A DNA stretch of 64,000 bases from contig NZ_JADOEL010000001.1 in the NCBI RefSeq assembly GCF_015645465.1, positions 248,001-312,000 on the forward strand. The letters are read 5' to 3'. How positions within the stretch are numbered: the first letter of the stretch is position 1; the number at the start of each line of letters is the position of its first letter. Below are positions 38,111 through 49,751 of this stretch, piece after piece. The position numbers were made by a program, and so were the translations under genes. The notes below the pieces were generated by a model, which worked only from the letters and a program-made list of their open reading frames with translations, did not search any database and had not been told where the DNA came from. This stretch comes from Herminiimonas contaminans. Lineage in GTDB: Bacteria > Pseudomonadota > Gammaproteobacteria > Burkholderiales > Burkholderiaceae_D.

Positions 38111-39139
38111 ATGCAACTTGATAACCGCGCACAAACCCTGCTTAAAGCCCTCGTCGAACGCTATATAGCGGACGGCATGCCGGTCGGCTCGCGCGAGCTT
38201 TCCAAAATCTCGGGCCTCGACCTGTCACCCGCGACCATACGCAACGTGATGGCGGACTTGGAAGAGATGGGCTTTGTCGCCAGTCCGCACACCTCGGCTG
38301 GACGCGTACCTACGCCGCGCGGCTACCGTGTGTTTGTCGATACCTTGCTGACGGTGCAATCCATCGATGAAAGCGCACTCGAATCGAAACTGCAGAATTC
38401 GCTGCAAACCGGTTCGTCACAAAAAATTATCTCCAACGCCGCACAAATCCTGTCTTCGCTATCCGAATTCGCTGGCATCGTCATGACGCCGCGACACGAA
38501 TCGGTATTCCAGCAAATCGATTTCCTGCGCCTGTCCGAGAAACGCATACTGCTGGTCATCGTCAGCCCCAGCGGCGACGTCCAAAACCGCCTGCTGCTGA
38601 CCGATGTCGATTACACACCTAGCCAGTTGATACAGGCAGCGAATTACATCAACCAGAACTACGGCGGCCTCAGCTTCGACGAAGTAAGGATACGTTTGCA
38701 GGGTGAATTGAAGCAATTGCGCGACGATATGACGCGCCTGATGCAAGCTGCAGTCGAAGCCGGCAGCGATGCGATGAATGACAATAGCGATGATGTCGTC
38801 ATTTCCGGTGAGCGTAATCTGCTCAGCGTGAGTGACCTGTCATCGAACATGGTGTCCTTGCGCCAGCTGTTTGACCTGTTCGAACAAAAAACCAGCCTGA
38901 TGCAATTGCTCGACGTGTCAAACAAGGCGAACGGCGTACAAATCTTTATCGGTGGCGAATCCAAGCTGGTGCCTATGGACCAGATGAGCGTCGTGACCTC
39001 GCCCTACACCGTGAACGGCAAAGTCGTCGGCACACTGGGCGTTATCGGCCCGACACGCATGGCGTATGAACGCGTGATTCCTATCGTCGACATCACGGCC
39101 AAATTGCTGTCGAACGCACTCAGCCACAATCCTGGCTGA
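38111..39139 (+). CDS. hrcA: heat-inducible transcription repressor HrcA
   Basis: 342 residues. N-terminal winged helix ([58 protein letters not shown]), a GAF-like middle and a C-terminal dimerisation part ([18 protein letters not shown]). HrcA binds CIRCE elements to repress groESL-type genes and needs GroEL for activity. In this window the dnaK genes carry sigma-32 sites instead and I found no CIRCE, so HrcA targets presumably lie elsewhere. Confidence 0.97.
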   Translation: MQLDNRAQTLLKALVERYIADGMPVGSRELSKISGLDLSPATIRNVMADLEEMGFVASPHTSAGRVPTPRGYRVFVDTLLTVQSIDESALESKLQNSLQTGSSQKIISNAAQILSSLSEFAGIVMTPRHESVFQQIDFLRLSEKRILLVIVSPSGDVQNRLLLTDVDYTPSQLIQAANYINQNYGGLSFDEVRIRLQGELKQLRDDMTRLMQAAVEAGSDAMNDNSDDVVISGERNLLSVSDLSSNMVSLRQLFDLFEQKTSLMQLLDVSNKANGVQIFIGGESKLVPMDQMSVVTSPYTVNGKVVGTLGVIGPTRMAYERVIPIVDITAKLLSNALSHNPG

Positions 39140-39164
39140 AGCAGCCAAGAAAAAACTGCAAAAC

Positions 39165-39205
39165 GTAAAAAAACCATGCGGGTGTTTCCACCAGCATGGT
39201 TTTCG
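39165..39205. terminator. bidirectional terminator between hrcA and fur
   Basis: Arms AAACCATGC (39171-39179) and GCATGGTTT (39194-39202), A-rich before and T-rich after, between convergent genes. Confidence 0.8.
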
Positions 39206-39219
39206 TAAAACGTGACAGC

Positions 39220-39657
39220 TTACTTTTTAGCTTTTTGGCAACTCTTGCAATGCCCATACAAGGCAAGCGCATGGTCGGCGATTTCAAAACCATGCTCTTC
39301 AGCGATACGTACCTGGCGCTTTTCGATTTCAGCATCAAAAAACTCTTCTACCTTGCCGCAATCCAGGCAAACCAGATGGTCATGGTGCGAGCCTTCATTC
39401 AGTTCGAATACGGCTTTGCCGGTTTCAAAGTGATTACGCTGCAGCAAGCCTGCTTGTTCAAATTGCGTCAAAACACGGTAAACCGTTGCCAGGCCGACAT
39501 CCAGATTGTCAGCGAGCAACATCTTGTAGACGTCTTCTGCGCTCAGATGGCGTACTTCGGCAGTCTGGAAAATATCGAGGATTTTCAGACGTGGCAGCGT
39601 CGCTTTCAGGCCGCTGGCTTTTAACTCGGATGGATTGTTCGGCATGTTCTTGCTCAT
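39220..39657 (-). CDS. fur: ferric uptake regulator Fur
   Basis: Start placed at [24 protein letters not shown] four codons later is equally possible, the upstream 16 codons are not supported. About 145 residues: N-terminal winged helix ([37 protein letters not shown]) and a dimerisation domain with [19 protein letters not shown] and GHCKSCQ supplying metal sites and two CxxC pairs. Fur with Fe2+ represses iron-uptake genes. Divergent from bamE with a 64-base shared region, an order conserved across beta- and gammaproteobacteria. Confidence 0.96.
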   Translation of the reverse strand: MSKNMPNNPSELKASGLKATLPRLKILDIFQTAEVRHLSAEDVYKMLLADNLDVGLATVYRVLTQFEQAGLLQRNHFETGKAVFELNEGSHHDHLVCLDCGKVEEFFDAEIEKRQVRIAEEHGFEIADHALALYGHCKSCQKAKK

Positions 39658-39721
39658 ATTAAGGATATCTGCCTTATCATATAGTGTTTTCGTACAATTG
39701 CTCAATCCCTTGAGACCCCAT

Positions 39722-40399
39722 ATGCAAATGCTGCCCCGTCATTCTAATCGCGCTCCGCTCCTCGCTGGTACATTTTGCCTGGTATTGGCAGGTGTACTCA
39801 CAGGCTGCGCCTCGAAAAACCCATTGATAGACGAAACCGCACCGGTAGCCGCTGCGGCCAAACCTGCCGCCAAGCCAGCCGCACAGCCAGCACCAGTAGC
39901 AGCCAACGAAGAAAAAGTAGCCGTAGAAACAGCCGCACCTGCAAGCGAAGCAACGGAAACTGCAGCAGCTGCAGCCGCAACGACAACTGCTGCGGCCGAA
40001 GCCAAGCCAGCATTAGTCGCCGCCGCACCAGCCGCCGCCAGCAGCGGTGTGCAAGTCAAACGTGAAAAACGCTTCCTCGGCATTTTCTCCCCTTACCGTC
40101 CTGACATCCAGCAAGGCAACTTCGTTTCGCAGGAAATGGTCGCCCAGTTGAAAGAAGGCATGACGCAGGACCAGGTCGTCTTCCTGCTCGGCACACCTTT
40201 GCTGACCGACGTCTTCCACGCTGATCGCTGGGACTACGCGTTCCGCATGCAAAAGGGTAATGGCGAAATCACCAGCAGCCGCGTTACTGTCTACTTCAAG
40301 GACAAGCTGGTCTCGTCCTTCGAAGGCGGTGGCGACCTGCCAACTGAAAAAGACTACCTGGCGCGTATCGCAGACAAAGCCAAAGCAGCAAACAAATAA
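39722..40399 (+). CDS. bamE: outer membrane assembly lipoprotein BamE with long Ala-rich linker
   Basis: 225 residues, about twice the usual BamE. Signal peptide with lipobox LTGC (Cys29). Residues 31-108 are an Ala/Pro/Glu/Thr-rich low-complexity tether. The SmpA/OmlA domain (about 113-205) is conserved: [63 protein letters not shown]. BamE supports BamA/BamD in inserting outer-membrane beta-barrels. ATG 39722 chosen because it gives a normal signal peptide; the upstream 29 codons read into the shared fur promoter. It is followed by dapB 18 bases on. Confidence 0.92.
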   Translation: MQMLPRHSNRAPLLAGTFCLVLAGVLTGCASKNPLIDETAPVAAAAKPAAKPAAQPAPVAANEEKVAVETAAPASEATETAAAAAATTTAAAEAKPALVAAAPAAASSGVQVKREKRFLGIFSPYRPDIQQGNFVSQEMVAQLKEGMTQDQVVFLLGTPLLTDVFHADRWDYAFRMQKGNGEITSSRVTVYFKDKLVSSFEGGGDLPTEKDYLARIADKAKAANK

Positions 40400-40417
40400 T
40401 CAACCGAATCTGAACAC

Positions 40418-41224
40418 ATGAATCAACTGAAAATCGCGGTAGCGGGTGCGTCCGGCCGTATGGGCCATATGCTGATCGAAACCATCCTGGAAGCACCGGA
40501 TGCCAAACTCGCGGGCGCACTGGATATCGCAACATCACCAGCTATCGGCAATGATGCCGCAGCCTTCCTCGGCAAACCTAGCGGCGTATTGATCGCATCC
40601 GACTTCGCCCAGGGCCTGGCTGATTCCGACTTCCTGATCGACTTCACCCGCCCTGAAGGCACACTGAAGCACCTCGAATACTGCGCGGCGCACAACATCA
40701 AAATGATCATAGGCACCACCGGCTTCGACGCGGCTGGCAAAGCGGCAATCGCTGCTGCCGCAGAAAAAACCGCCATCATGTTTGCGCCAAATATGAGCGT
40801 AGGCGTGAACGTCACCATGAAGTTGCTGGAAATGGCGGCGAAGAATTTCTCCGAAGGCTATGACATCGAAATCATAGAAGCACACCACCGCCACAAGGTC
40901 GATGCACCATCCGGTACCGCGATCAAAATGGGCGAAGTGATAGCCGGAGCACTGGGCAAGGAACTCAACGATGTTGCAGTCTGGGCACGTGAAGGCGTGA
41001 CCGGTGCACGCGATCCGTCATCAATAGGCTTTGCCACAGTACGCGGCGGCGACATCATCGGTGACCATACCGTGCTGTTTGCCGGTACTGGCGAACGCAT
41101 AGAGATTTCGCACAAATCGTCGAGCCGTGTCAGCTATGCACACGGCAGCTTGCGTGCCGCCCGCTTCCTGGCTGACAAGAAAACCGGTTTGTACGATATG
41201 CAGGACGTGCTCGGCTTGCGCTGA
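40418..41224 (+). CDS. dapB: 4-hydroxy-tetrahydrodipicolinate reductase DapB
   Basis: 268 residues. Rossmann motif [13 protein letters not shown] at the N-terminus, [29 protein letters not shown], and the family signature [23 protein letters not shown] with the catalytic His pair and Lys. It reduces hydroxy-tetrahydrodipicolinate with NAD(P)H in lysine and diaminopimelate synthesis. It lies between bamE and exbB on one strand with small gaps, the standard order in Burkholderiales. Confidence 0.98.
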   Translation: MNQLKIAVAGASGRMGHMLIETILEAPDAKLAGALDIATSPAIGNDAAAFLGKPSGVLIASDFAQGLADSDFLIDFTRPEGTLKHLEYCAAHNIKMIIGTTGFDAAGKAAIAAAAEKTAIMFAPNMSVGVNVTMKLLEMAAKNFSEGYDIEIIEAHHRHKVDAPSGTAIKMGEVIAGALGKELNDVAVWAREGVTGARDPSSIGFATVRGGDIIGDHTVLFAGTGERIEISHKSSSRVSYAHGSLRAARFLADKKTGLYDMQDVLGLR

Positions 41225-41263
41225 TCCCTGACTGACTAAAACAACTCTCCTCGGATAGACAAC

Positions 41264-41956
41264 ATGAATTCAACAGCAGCAGAGCAAAGCCTGGGACTCG
41301 CGCACTATTGGGCACAAGGCGATGCCGTTTCGCATAGCGTTGCGTACGTGCTGCTGATCATGTCCATCCTCAGCTGGTACTACATCCTGTCCAAAGCCTG
41401 GAGCTCATGGCGCATCCGTCGCAGCGCAGCCGCGCTGGATGGCTTCTGGCAGGCACCAACCTTGACAGATGCCATCGCGACCATCAAGCGTAGCGATAGC
41501 GAAAACGTCTACACGCCACTGGCCGCGCAAAGCGTCGAAGCCGCCAATATCAAACCGCATGCGAATTCGCTCAACGCCAACACCGATCCCGGCGAACTAA
41601 TCACCCGTACGCTGCGCCAGGAAATCAATCGCGTATCGTCGCGCCTGGAAACCGGCCTGACGCTGCTGGCATCGGTCGGCTCTACTGCGCCGTTTATCGG
41701 CTTGTTCGGTACGGTCTGGGGGATTTACCACGCGCTGGTTGCAGTCTCGTCGTCCGGCACCATACAAATCGACAAAGTCGCAGGCCCGGTTGGTGAAGCA
41801 TTGATCATGACTGCGCTCGGCCTGGCTGTCGCGATTCCTGCAGTACTGGCTTACAACGCCTTCACCCGCGTCAATCGCATCACGCTGGCTGAACTGGACG
41901 CCTTCGCGCATGATTTGCACGCCTACCTGACTACCGGCGCGCGCGTCGGCAAGTAA
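41264..41956 (+). CDS. exbB: MotA/TolQ/ExbB proton channel family protein
   Basis: 230 residues with three TM segments (about 25-45, 140-165, 185-205). The family core is LTLLASVGSTAPFIGLFGTVWGIYHAL and KVAGPVGEALIMTALGLAVAIPAVLAYN. With the ExbD-like protein 18 bases downstream it makes an inner-membrane proton motor that energises TonB or TolA. No tonB or tolA is in the window. ExbB versus TolQ cannot be settled beyond the pairing and context. Confidence 0.9.
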   Translation: MNSTAAEQSLGLAHYWAQGDAVSHSVAYVLLIMSILSWYYILSKAWSSWRIRRSAAALDGFWQAPTLTDAIATIKRSDSENVYTPLAAQSVEAANIKPHANSLNANTDPGELITRTLRQEINRVSSRLETGLTLLASVGSTAPFIGLFGTVWGIYHALVAVSSSGTIQIDKVAGPVGEALIMTALGLAVAIPAVLAYNAFTRVNRITLAELDAFAHDLHAYLTTGARVGK

Positions 41957-41974
41957 GCAAACCGGGAGAGCAAT

Positions 41975-42403
41975 ATGGCATTCGGCGGATTCAACGACAA
42001 GCAGCAAGCCGGTCCTATGGCCGACATCAACGTCACGCCTATGGTGGACGTCATGCTGGTATTGCTGGTGATCTTCATCATCACCGCCCCGCTGTTCACA
42101 CACGCCATCAAGCTCGACCTGCCTAGCGCCAAATCAGCACCGGCGCCGACCGAACCGACCACGATTTCGCTTTCCATCAATGGTGCGGGCGCAGTTTTCT
42201 GGAACAATGACCCGGTCACGCTGGATGATCTGACGACCAGGCTGTCAGCCGCTGCCAAGCAGCAACCACAACCACAGGTGCAGTTGCGCGCTGACAAAGG
42301 CACCCGCTATGAAGTCATTGCGCAAGTCATGGCTGCCGCGCAGGGCAATGGCATCACCAAGCTGGGTTTTGTCACCGAAACACCGCAATCCAACAAGAAA
42401 TAG
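41975..42403 (+). CDS. exbD: ExbD/TolR family protein
   Basis: 142 residues: a short cytosolic start (MAFGGFNDKQQAGPMADINVTPMVDVMLVLLVIFIIT region) containing the conserved channel Asp at the head of the single TM helix, then a periplasmic domain. The ADINVTPMVDVMLVLL block is diagnostic. It pairs with the ExbB-like protein. The barstar gene begins three bases after its stop, so it may be translated from the same message. Confidence 0.92.
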   Translation: MAFGGFNDKQQAGPMADINVTPMVDVMLVLLVIFIITAPLFTHAIKLDLPSAKSAPAPTEPTTISLSINGAGAVFWNNDPVTLDDLTTRLSAAAKQQPQPQVQLRADKGTRYEVIAQVMAAAQGNGITKLGFVTETPQSNKK

Positions 42404-42406
42404 TCG

Positions 42407-42733
42407 ATGGCTGTCGTACATTTAAACGGTGAAACCATCACCGACTGGCCATCCTTTCACAGCGCCTGCAAGACTGCCTTCGGCTTTCCGGATTTCTATG
42501 GCGACAATATGGATGCCTGGGTCGATTGCATGAGCTATCTGCGTGATGAAGACGGCATGACCAAATTCCGTTTAAAACCGGCAGAAAAACTCCAGATCAT
42601 CGTCGATCATGCAGATATTTTGCAGAAAAAAGCCCCGGACATCCTGGAAGACCTCGCTTTCTGCATAGAAGCCATCAACGAACGCTACGCCGATTACGGC
42701 GAAAATCCGGCGCTGGAACTCAAGCTGGCCTGA
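42407..42733 (+). CDS. barstar-family RNase inhibitor (orphan)
   Basis: 108 residues. The fold signature is INGETITDWPSFHSACKTAFGFPDFYGDNMDAWVDCMSYL-like: the GDNMDAW segment that plugs the barnase active site is intact. Barstar proteins bind and inhibit secreted or polymorphic-toxin RNases. No barnase or toxin gene lies next to it: it follows exbD by three bases and precedes leuS. It may guard against toxins of neighbours or an RNase encoded elsewhere. Confidence 0.88.
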   Translation: MAVVHLNGETITDWPSFHSACKTAFGFPDFYGDNMDAWVDCMSYLRDEDGMTKFRLKPAEKLQIIVDHADILQKKAPDILEDLAFCIEAINERYADYGENPALELKLA

Positions 42734-42810
42734 TTTAGCGACCATTAGCGACCACATAAGCGGCCACAGTCGCATACACACGCATTTAGGAAATGAGTTC
42801 TAGGTGGTGA

Positions 42811-45501
<2,691 letters not shown>

Positions 45502-45556
45502 TGATTGCTTAAACTTTGTGCACAACATTTGAAGTACAACTGACGCAGGATTATTC

Positions 45557-46081
45557 ATGTTAAAGAACCGTCGTCTCCTGACCCTGGTACTGGCTTCCAG
45601 CCTCTTGCTGAGTGCATGCGGCTTCAAGCTGCGCGGCACCATACTTGGCGGCGACCTGCCGTTCAAGTCGATCTACATCGCCGCACCGGCAAATTCCACA
45701 CTGGGCAGTGAATTGCGGCGCTATATACGCGGCAGCGGTGAGTTGGCCATCAAGGACAGGCCGGAAGAAGCGGAAGCGATCCTGGATATCGTCAGCGAGG
45801 TACGCAACAAAGTCATCCTGTCGCTGAACAGCCAGGGTCGCGTGCGTGAATACGTGCTGAACTACCAGGTCGCGGTACGCGTGCGTAACAATGCCGGCGT
45901 CGAATACATGCCGCCGACCACGATCATCCTGAAACGCGACCTCAGCTATAACGAAGCGCAAGTATTGGCGAAGGAAGCGGAAGAAGCCATGCTGTACCGC
46001 GACATGCAATCCGATCTGGTGCAACAAATCCTGCGCCGCATCGCCGCCATCAAGCCGGTCGACAATGCAACTGCGGATTGA
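45557..46081 (+). CDS. lptE: LPS assembly lipoprotein LptE
   Basis: 174 residues with a lipoprotein signal (MLKNRRLLTLVLASSLLLSACG, Cys21). The rest fits LptE: GFKLRGT, LGSELRRYIRGSGE, VLNYQVAVRVRN and SYNEAQVLAKEAEEAMLYRDM. LptE plugs the LptD barrel and helps deliver lipopolysaccharide to the outer leaflet. It overlaps the holA start by 17 bases and follows leuS by 55 bases, the usual proteobacterial order. Confidence 0.95.
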   Translation: MLKNRRLLTLVLASSLLLSACGFKLRGTILGGDLPFKSIYIAAPANSTLGSELRRYIRGSGELAIKDRPEEAEAILDIVSEVRNKVILSLNSQGRVREYVLNYQVAVRVRNNAGVEYMPPTTIILKRDLSYNEAQVLAKEAEEAMLYRDMQSDLVQQILRRIAAIKPVDNATAD

Positions 46082-47081
46082 TGCGCTAGACGCTCATCTG
46101 AACAAGCCCTTGTCCGGCTTGTATGTCATCACGAGCGATGAGCATTTGCTGGCACTGGAAGCCGCCGACAAGATACGCAAGGCGGCCCGTGCGCAAGCAT
46201 ATTCGGAACGCGAAGTGCTGGTCGTTGATCGCAGCTTCAAATGGGGCGAATTGCTGGCAGCGAATCAATCGCAATCGCTGTTTGGCGATAAGAAGCTGAT
46301 AGAACTGCGCATCCCTACCGGCAAACCGGGCAAAGATGGCGGCAAGGCATTGCAGGACTATGCGGCATCGCTTAGTCCGGACAATGTCACGCTGATCACC
46401 TTACCCAAACTCGATTGGGCAACGCAAAAGGCGGCCTGGGTTGCCAGCCTGCAGCAAGCCAGTGTGTACATCGACATTCCACTGATCGAACGTGCGCAAT
46501 TGCCAGCCTGGCTGGGCGTGCGACTGGCAGCGCAGCGCCAGAGCGCCAATCGCGAATGCCTGGACTTCATCGCGGATCGGGTCGAAGGTAACTTGCTGGC
46601 TGCACATCAGGAAATCCAGAAGCTGGCCCTGCTCTATCCGGAAGGGCCCTTAAGTTTCGAGCAAATCCACGATGCGGTATTGAACGTGGCGCGTTACGAC
46701 GTGTTCAAGCTGAATGAAGCCATGCTCAGCGGCGACGCCACCCGTCTGGTACGCATGCTGGAAGGTTTGAAAGGCGAAGGCGAAGCCTTGCCGCTGGTAC
46801 TGTGGGCGGTGGCAGAAGAGGTGCGCACCTTGTTGAAATTGAAATCTGGCGTGGCACAAGGCCGCCCGCTGAGTCAGTTGACGAAAGAATATCGCATCTG
46901 GGGGCCGCGCGAGCGCCTGATAGAACCTGCTCTGCGCCGCCTCAAATTATCGACACTGGAAAGCGCGCTGCAAGAAGCGGCACAAATCGATAAGATGGTG
47001 AAAGGTTTACGGGCGAAACAGTTTTCCGGCGATGCCTGGGATGCCATGTTGCAGTTAGGACTGAAAATCGCACGCGGTTAG
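46065..47081 (+). CDS. holA: DNA polymerase III subunit delta HolA
   Basis: 338 residues. Features include LSGLYVITSDEHLLALEAADKIRKAA at the N-terminus (the clamp-opening domain), VLVVDRSFKWGELLAANQSQSLFGDKKLIELRIPTGKP-like core, and the C-terminal collar helices (LWAVAEEVRTLLKLKSG; KGLRAKQFSGDAWDAML). Delta opens the beta clamp in the clamp loader. It begins inside lptE. Confidence 0.95.
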   Translation: MQLRIDALDAHLNKPLSGLYVITSDEHLLALEAADKIRKAARAQAYSEREVLVVDRSFKWGELLAANQSQSLFGDKKLIELRIPTGKPGKDGGKALQDYAASLSPDNVTLITLPKLDWATQKAAWVASLQQASVYIDIPLIERAQLPAWLGVRLAAQRQSANRECLDFIADRVEGNLLAAHQEIQKLALLYPEGPLSFEQIHDAVLNVARYDVFKLNEAMLSGDATRLVRMLEGLKGEGEALPLVLWAVAEEVRTLLKLKSGVAQGRPLSQLTKEYRIWGPRERLIEPALRRLKLSTLESALQEAAQIDKMVKGLRAKQFSGDAWDAMLQLGLKIARG

Positions 47082-47195
47082 TTTGCAGCTGTCACAACTT
47101 GCAATCGCGCGGAACGTCCAGCATATAGTTGTTCGGGCCTTAAGCATCAACAGTTAGTTATTCATTAATAGTCACACCAACCATTCCTTAGCAAA

Positions 47196-48461
47196 ATGGA
47201 TATCAAGCAATACATGAAAGAAGTTGGTCTGCGTGCACGCAAGGCATCACGCGCCATGGCCAAAGCTGACACCGCAGCCAAGAACCAGGCTTTGCTCTTC
47301 ATCGCAGCAGCGATACGACGCGAAGCGGACACCTTGCGCGCCGCCAACCAGCGTGATCTGGAAGCAGCCCGTGCCAACGGCCTGGCACCCGCCCTGCTCG
47401 ATCGCCTGACCTTGTCTGACAAAGCCATCGCCACCATGGCTGAAGGCCTGGAGCAAATCGTTGCGCTGCCGGATCCTATCGGCGAAATCTCGAACATGAA
47501 ATACCGTCCGACCGGCATCCAGGTCGGCCAGATGCGTGTGCCTCTGGGAGTAATCGGCATCATCTACGAAGCACGTCCTAACGTGACCGTCGACGCTGCC
47601 GGTTTGTGCATCAAGAGCGGCAATGCCACCATCCTGCGTGGCGGCTCCGAAGCCATTCATTGCAATCAAGCCTTGGCCAAATTGGTCAACGAAGGCCTGG
47701 CTGCCGCTGGCCTGCCAGCCGATGCCGTACAAATCGTCGAAACCACAGACCGCGCTGCAGTCGGTGAACTGATCACCATGCCGCAGTATGTCGATGTCAT
47801 CGTGCCACGCGGCGGCAAGGGCCTGATCGAACGCCTGATGCATGAAGCCACCGTGCCTATGATCAAGCACCTGGATGGCATTTGCCACGTCTATATCGAC
47901 GACAAGGCTGACCTTAAAAAAGCGCTGGATATCTGCTTCAACGCGAAATGCCATCGCTACGGCACCTGCAACACCATGGAAACCCTGCTGGTCGCACGCA
48001 GCATCGCCGCTGCAGTCTTGCCTGAACTCGCCAAACTGTACGCCACCAAAGAAGTGGAATTGCGTGGCGACGATGAAGCGCGTGCCATCCTGCAAGGTTA
48101 TCCGCATCTGGCCAGCGCCACCGAAGAAGACTGGAGCACCGAATACCTGGCCGCCATCCTGTCGGTCAAAATCGTCGGCAGCCTGGATGAAGCCATTGAT
48201 CACATCAACACCTATTCATCGCAACACACAGACGCCATCGTGACCGAGGATTACACCCGTGCGATGCGCTTCCTGCGTGAAGTGGATTCGGCATCGGTCA
48301 TGATCAATGCATCGACCCGTTTTGCTGATGGCTTTGAATATGGCCTGGGTGCCGAGATAGGCATTTCCAACGACAAACTGCATGCACGCGGACCTGTAGG
48401 TCTGGATGGACTGACGTCGCTGAAGTATGTCGTCTTTGGACACGGGGAAGTACGTGCTTAA
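47196..48461 (+). CDS. proA: gamma-glutamyl phosphate reductase ProA
   Basis: 421 residues. Aldehyde-dehydrogenase fold with catalytic Cys in [41 protein letters not shown] near residue 115, [13 protein letters not shown], and the C-terminal signature [18 protein letters not shown]. It reduces glutamyl phosphate to glutamate semialdehyde in proline synthesis. The last codons, GEVRA-stop, are repeated 103 bases downstream as GEVRV-stop (see the repeat entry), so the C-terminus may have been altered by a small insertion. Confidence 0.97.
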   Translation: MDIKQYMKEVGLRARKASRAMAKADTAAKNQALLFIAAAIRREADTLRAANQRDLEAARANGLAPALLDRLTLSDKAIATMAEGLEQIVALPDPIGEISNMKYRPTGIQVGQMRVPLGVIGIIYEARPNVTVDAAGLCIKSGNATILRGGSEAIHCNQALAKLVNEGLAAAGLPADAVQIVETTDRAAVGELITMPQYVDVIVPRGGKGLIERLMHEATVPMIKHLDGICHVYIDDKADLKKALDICFNAKCHRYGTCNTMETLLVARSIAAAVLPELAKLYATKEVELRGDDEARAILQGYPHLASATEEDWSTEYLAAILSVKIVGSLDEAIDHINTYSSQHTDAIVTEDYTRAMRFLREVDSASVMINASTRFADGFEYGLGAEIGISNDKLHARGPVGLDGLTSLKYVVFGHGEVRA

Positions 48462-48565
48462 TGCCGTGCAAAGGAGTGTTGCCTTGCAAGGCAACATCGT
48501 TTCGCAGGCACAGGGCAGATGCCCTGTGAAATCCCTGCTGCACCACGGGGAAGTGCGCGTTTAAT
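48441..48565 (+). repeat. duplicated proA 3' end flanking two palindromes
   Basis: A 22-base imperfect direct repeat (48441-48462 and 48544-48565, 19 matches; the first 11 bases CACGGGGAAGT identical) encodes the end of ProA twice (HGEVR-A-stop, HGEVR-V-stop). Between the copies lie two perfect palindromes, GTTGCCTTGCAAGGCAAC (48478-48495) and CACAGGGCA-GA-TGCCCTGTG (48509-48528). The layout is that of a small palindromic element inserted in the gene end with target duplication, or of a slipped duplication. Confidence 0.6.
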
Positions 48566-48603
48566 AACGCACCTACGGCATTTATATTCAGCAGGAAAAT
48601 CAC

Positions 48604-49023
48604 ATGCTCTGGATCAAAGCGCTGCACATCGTATTCGTCATTTCCTGGTTCGCAGGCTTGTTTTACCTGCCGCGCATCTTCGTGAACCTGGCGATGGAAA
48701 CCGATGCCACTGCGACCACACGCCTGCTGCTCATGGCACGCAAACTGTATCGCTTCACCACCATCCTGGCGGTGCCGGCAGTACTGTTCGGTGCCGGCCT
48801 GCTGTTTTACGGCTTTGGTCAGGGTCCCGGTAATGGCTGGTTACACGCCAAGGTCGTATTAGTCATCCTGGTCATCGGCTACCAGCATGCGTGCAATTCC
48901 TTGCTGAAAAAATTTGAGCATGGCGTCAACAAGCGCAGTCATACCTGGTTTCGTTGGTTCAACGAAGTGCCTATCGTCCTGCTGCTCGCCATCGTGATCC
49001 TGGTCGTGGTCAAACCGTTTTAA
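48604..49023 (+). CDS. hemJ: HemJ-like protoporphyrinogen IX oxidase (CopD/UPF0093 family)
   Basis: 139 residues with four TM helices. It starts LWIKALHIVFVISWFAGLFYLPR, the HemJ signature with the conserved His, and has the Lys-rich loop and a second conserved Lys in LHAKVVLVILVI as in the family. HemJ oxidises protoporphyrinogen IX, the step before HemH. Size and motifs separate it from larger CopD copper proteins. It stands about 140 bases after proA. Confidence 0.85.
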   Translation: MLWIKALHIVFVISWFAGLFYLPRIFVNLAMETDATATTRLLLMARKLYRFTTILAVPAVLFGAGLLFYGFGQGPGNGWLHAKVVLVILVIGYQHACNSLLKKFEHGVNKRSHTWFRWFNEVPIVLLLAIVILVVVKPF

Positions 49024-49041
49024 ACATTCTTCGGAGCCTAC

Positions 49042-49644
49042 ATGGCCAAGATCTGCGAATACTATTTTGCGCCCCAGTCACCGTGGGCCTACTTCGGCCA
49101 TGCACGCCTGATCGCGCTGGCGAAGCAATATGATGTGCAAATCGATATGAAACCTATCGATCTACCCAAGTTGTTCAGCGTATCCGGCGGCTTGCCACTG
49201 GCCAAGCGTCCACCGCAACGCCAGGCGTATCGCCTGGTCGAACTCAAACGCTGGAGTGCGCACCTGGACTTGCCGCTGAATCTGCAGCCCAAGTTTTCAC
49301 CAGCCTCTGGTGATGCAGCATCCAAACTCATCATCGCGACCAAGTTTGCACATGGCACTGACGCCGCGCTGAAATTGACGGGTGACATCATGCATGCGTT
49401 CTGGGCCGACGATAAAAACATCATGGATGCCGAAACCCTGAGCGGGCTGGCAAGCGCCGCCGGCCATGACGGTAACGCGCTGGTCAAGGCATCAGAAACC
49501 ACCAGCGTACAAAACGAGTACGAACAATTTACCAACGATGCGATGGCGGCCAGTGTCTTCGGTGCACCGTGGTATATCGTCGACGGTGTAGCCTTCTGGG
49601 GCCAGGATCGGCTGGATTTCGTGGAACGCGCATTCCAAAAGTAA
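49042..49644 (+). CDS. 2-hydroxychromene-2-carboxylate isomerase-like (DsbA/kappa-GST fold)
   Basis: 200 residues, thioredoxin/kappa-GST fold. The active-site loop is YYFAPQSPWAYFGHARL: Ser rather than a CxxC, as in HCCA isomerases, which act in naphthalene-type catabolism with glutathione. VFGAPWYIVDGVAFWGQDRLDFVE is the cis-Pro and C-terminal block. Many members have no aromatic pathway nearby, as here, so the true substrate is unknown. Starts 18 bases after hemJ. Confidence 0.85.
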   Translation: MAKICEYYFAPQSPWAYFGHARLIALAKQYDVQIDMKPIDLPKLFSVSGGLPLAKRPPQRQAYRLVELKRWSAHLDLPLNLQPKFSPASGDAASKLIIATKFAHGTDAALKLTGDIMHAFWADDKNIMDAETLSGLASAAGHDGNALVKASETTSVQNEYEQFTNDAMAASVFGAPWYIVDGVAFWGQDRLDFVERAFQK

Positions 49645-49751
49645 AAGCAGCAACGCAGTATTTGGCAACACCAGTAGCAACAAGCTTCGCGCGACGCATC
49701 ACCATGATGTGGTCGCGCGTCTATTTTTATAACGGATAAAGGGTTCCCCAC

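Noticed and set aside
32412-39139. CIRCE operator (TTAGCACTC-N9-GAGTGCTAA) near dnaK, grpE or hrcA
   Set aside because: Looked for; none seen by eye.
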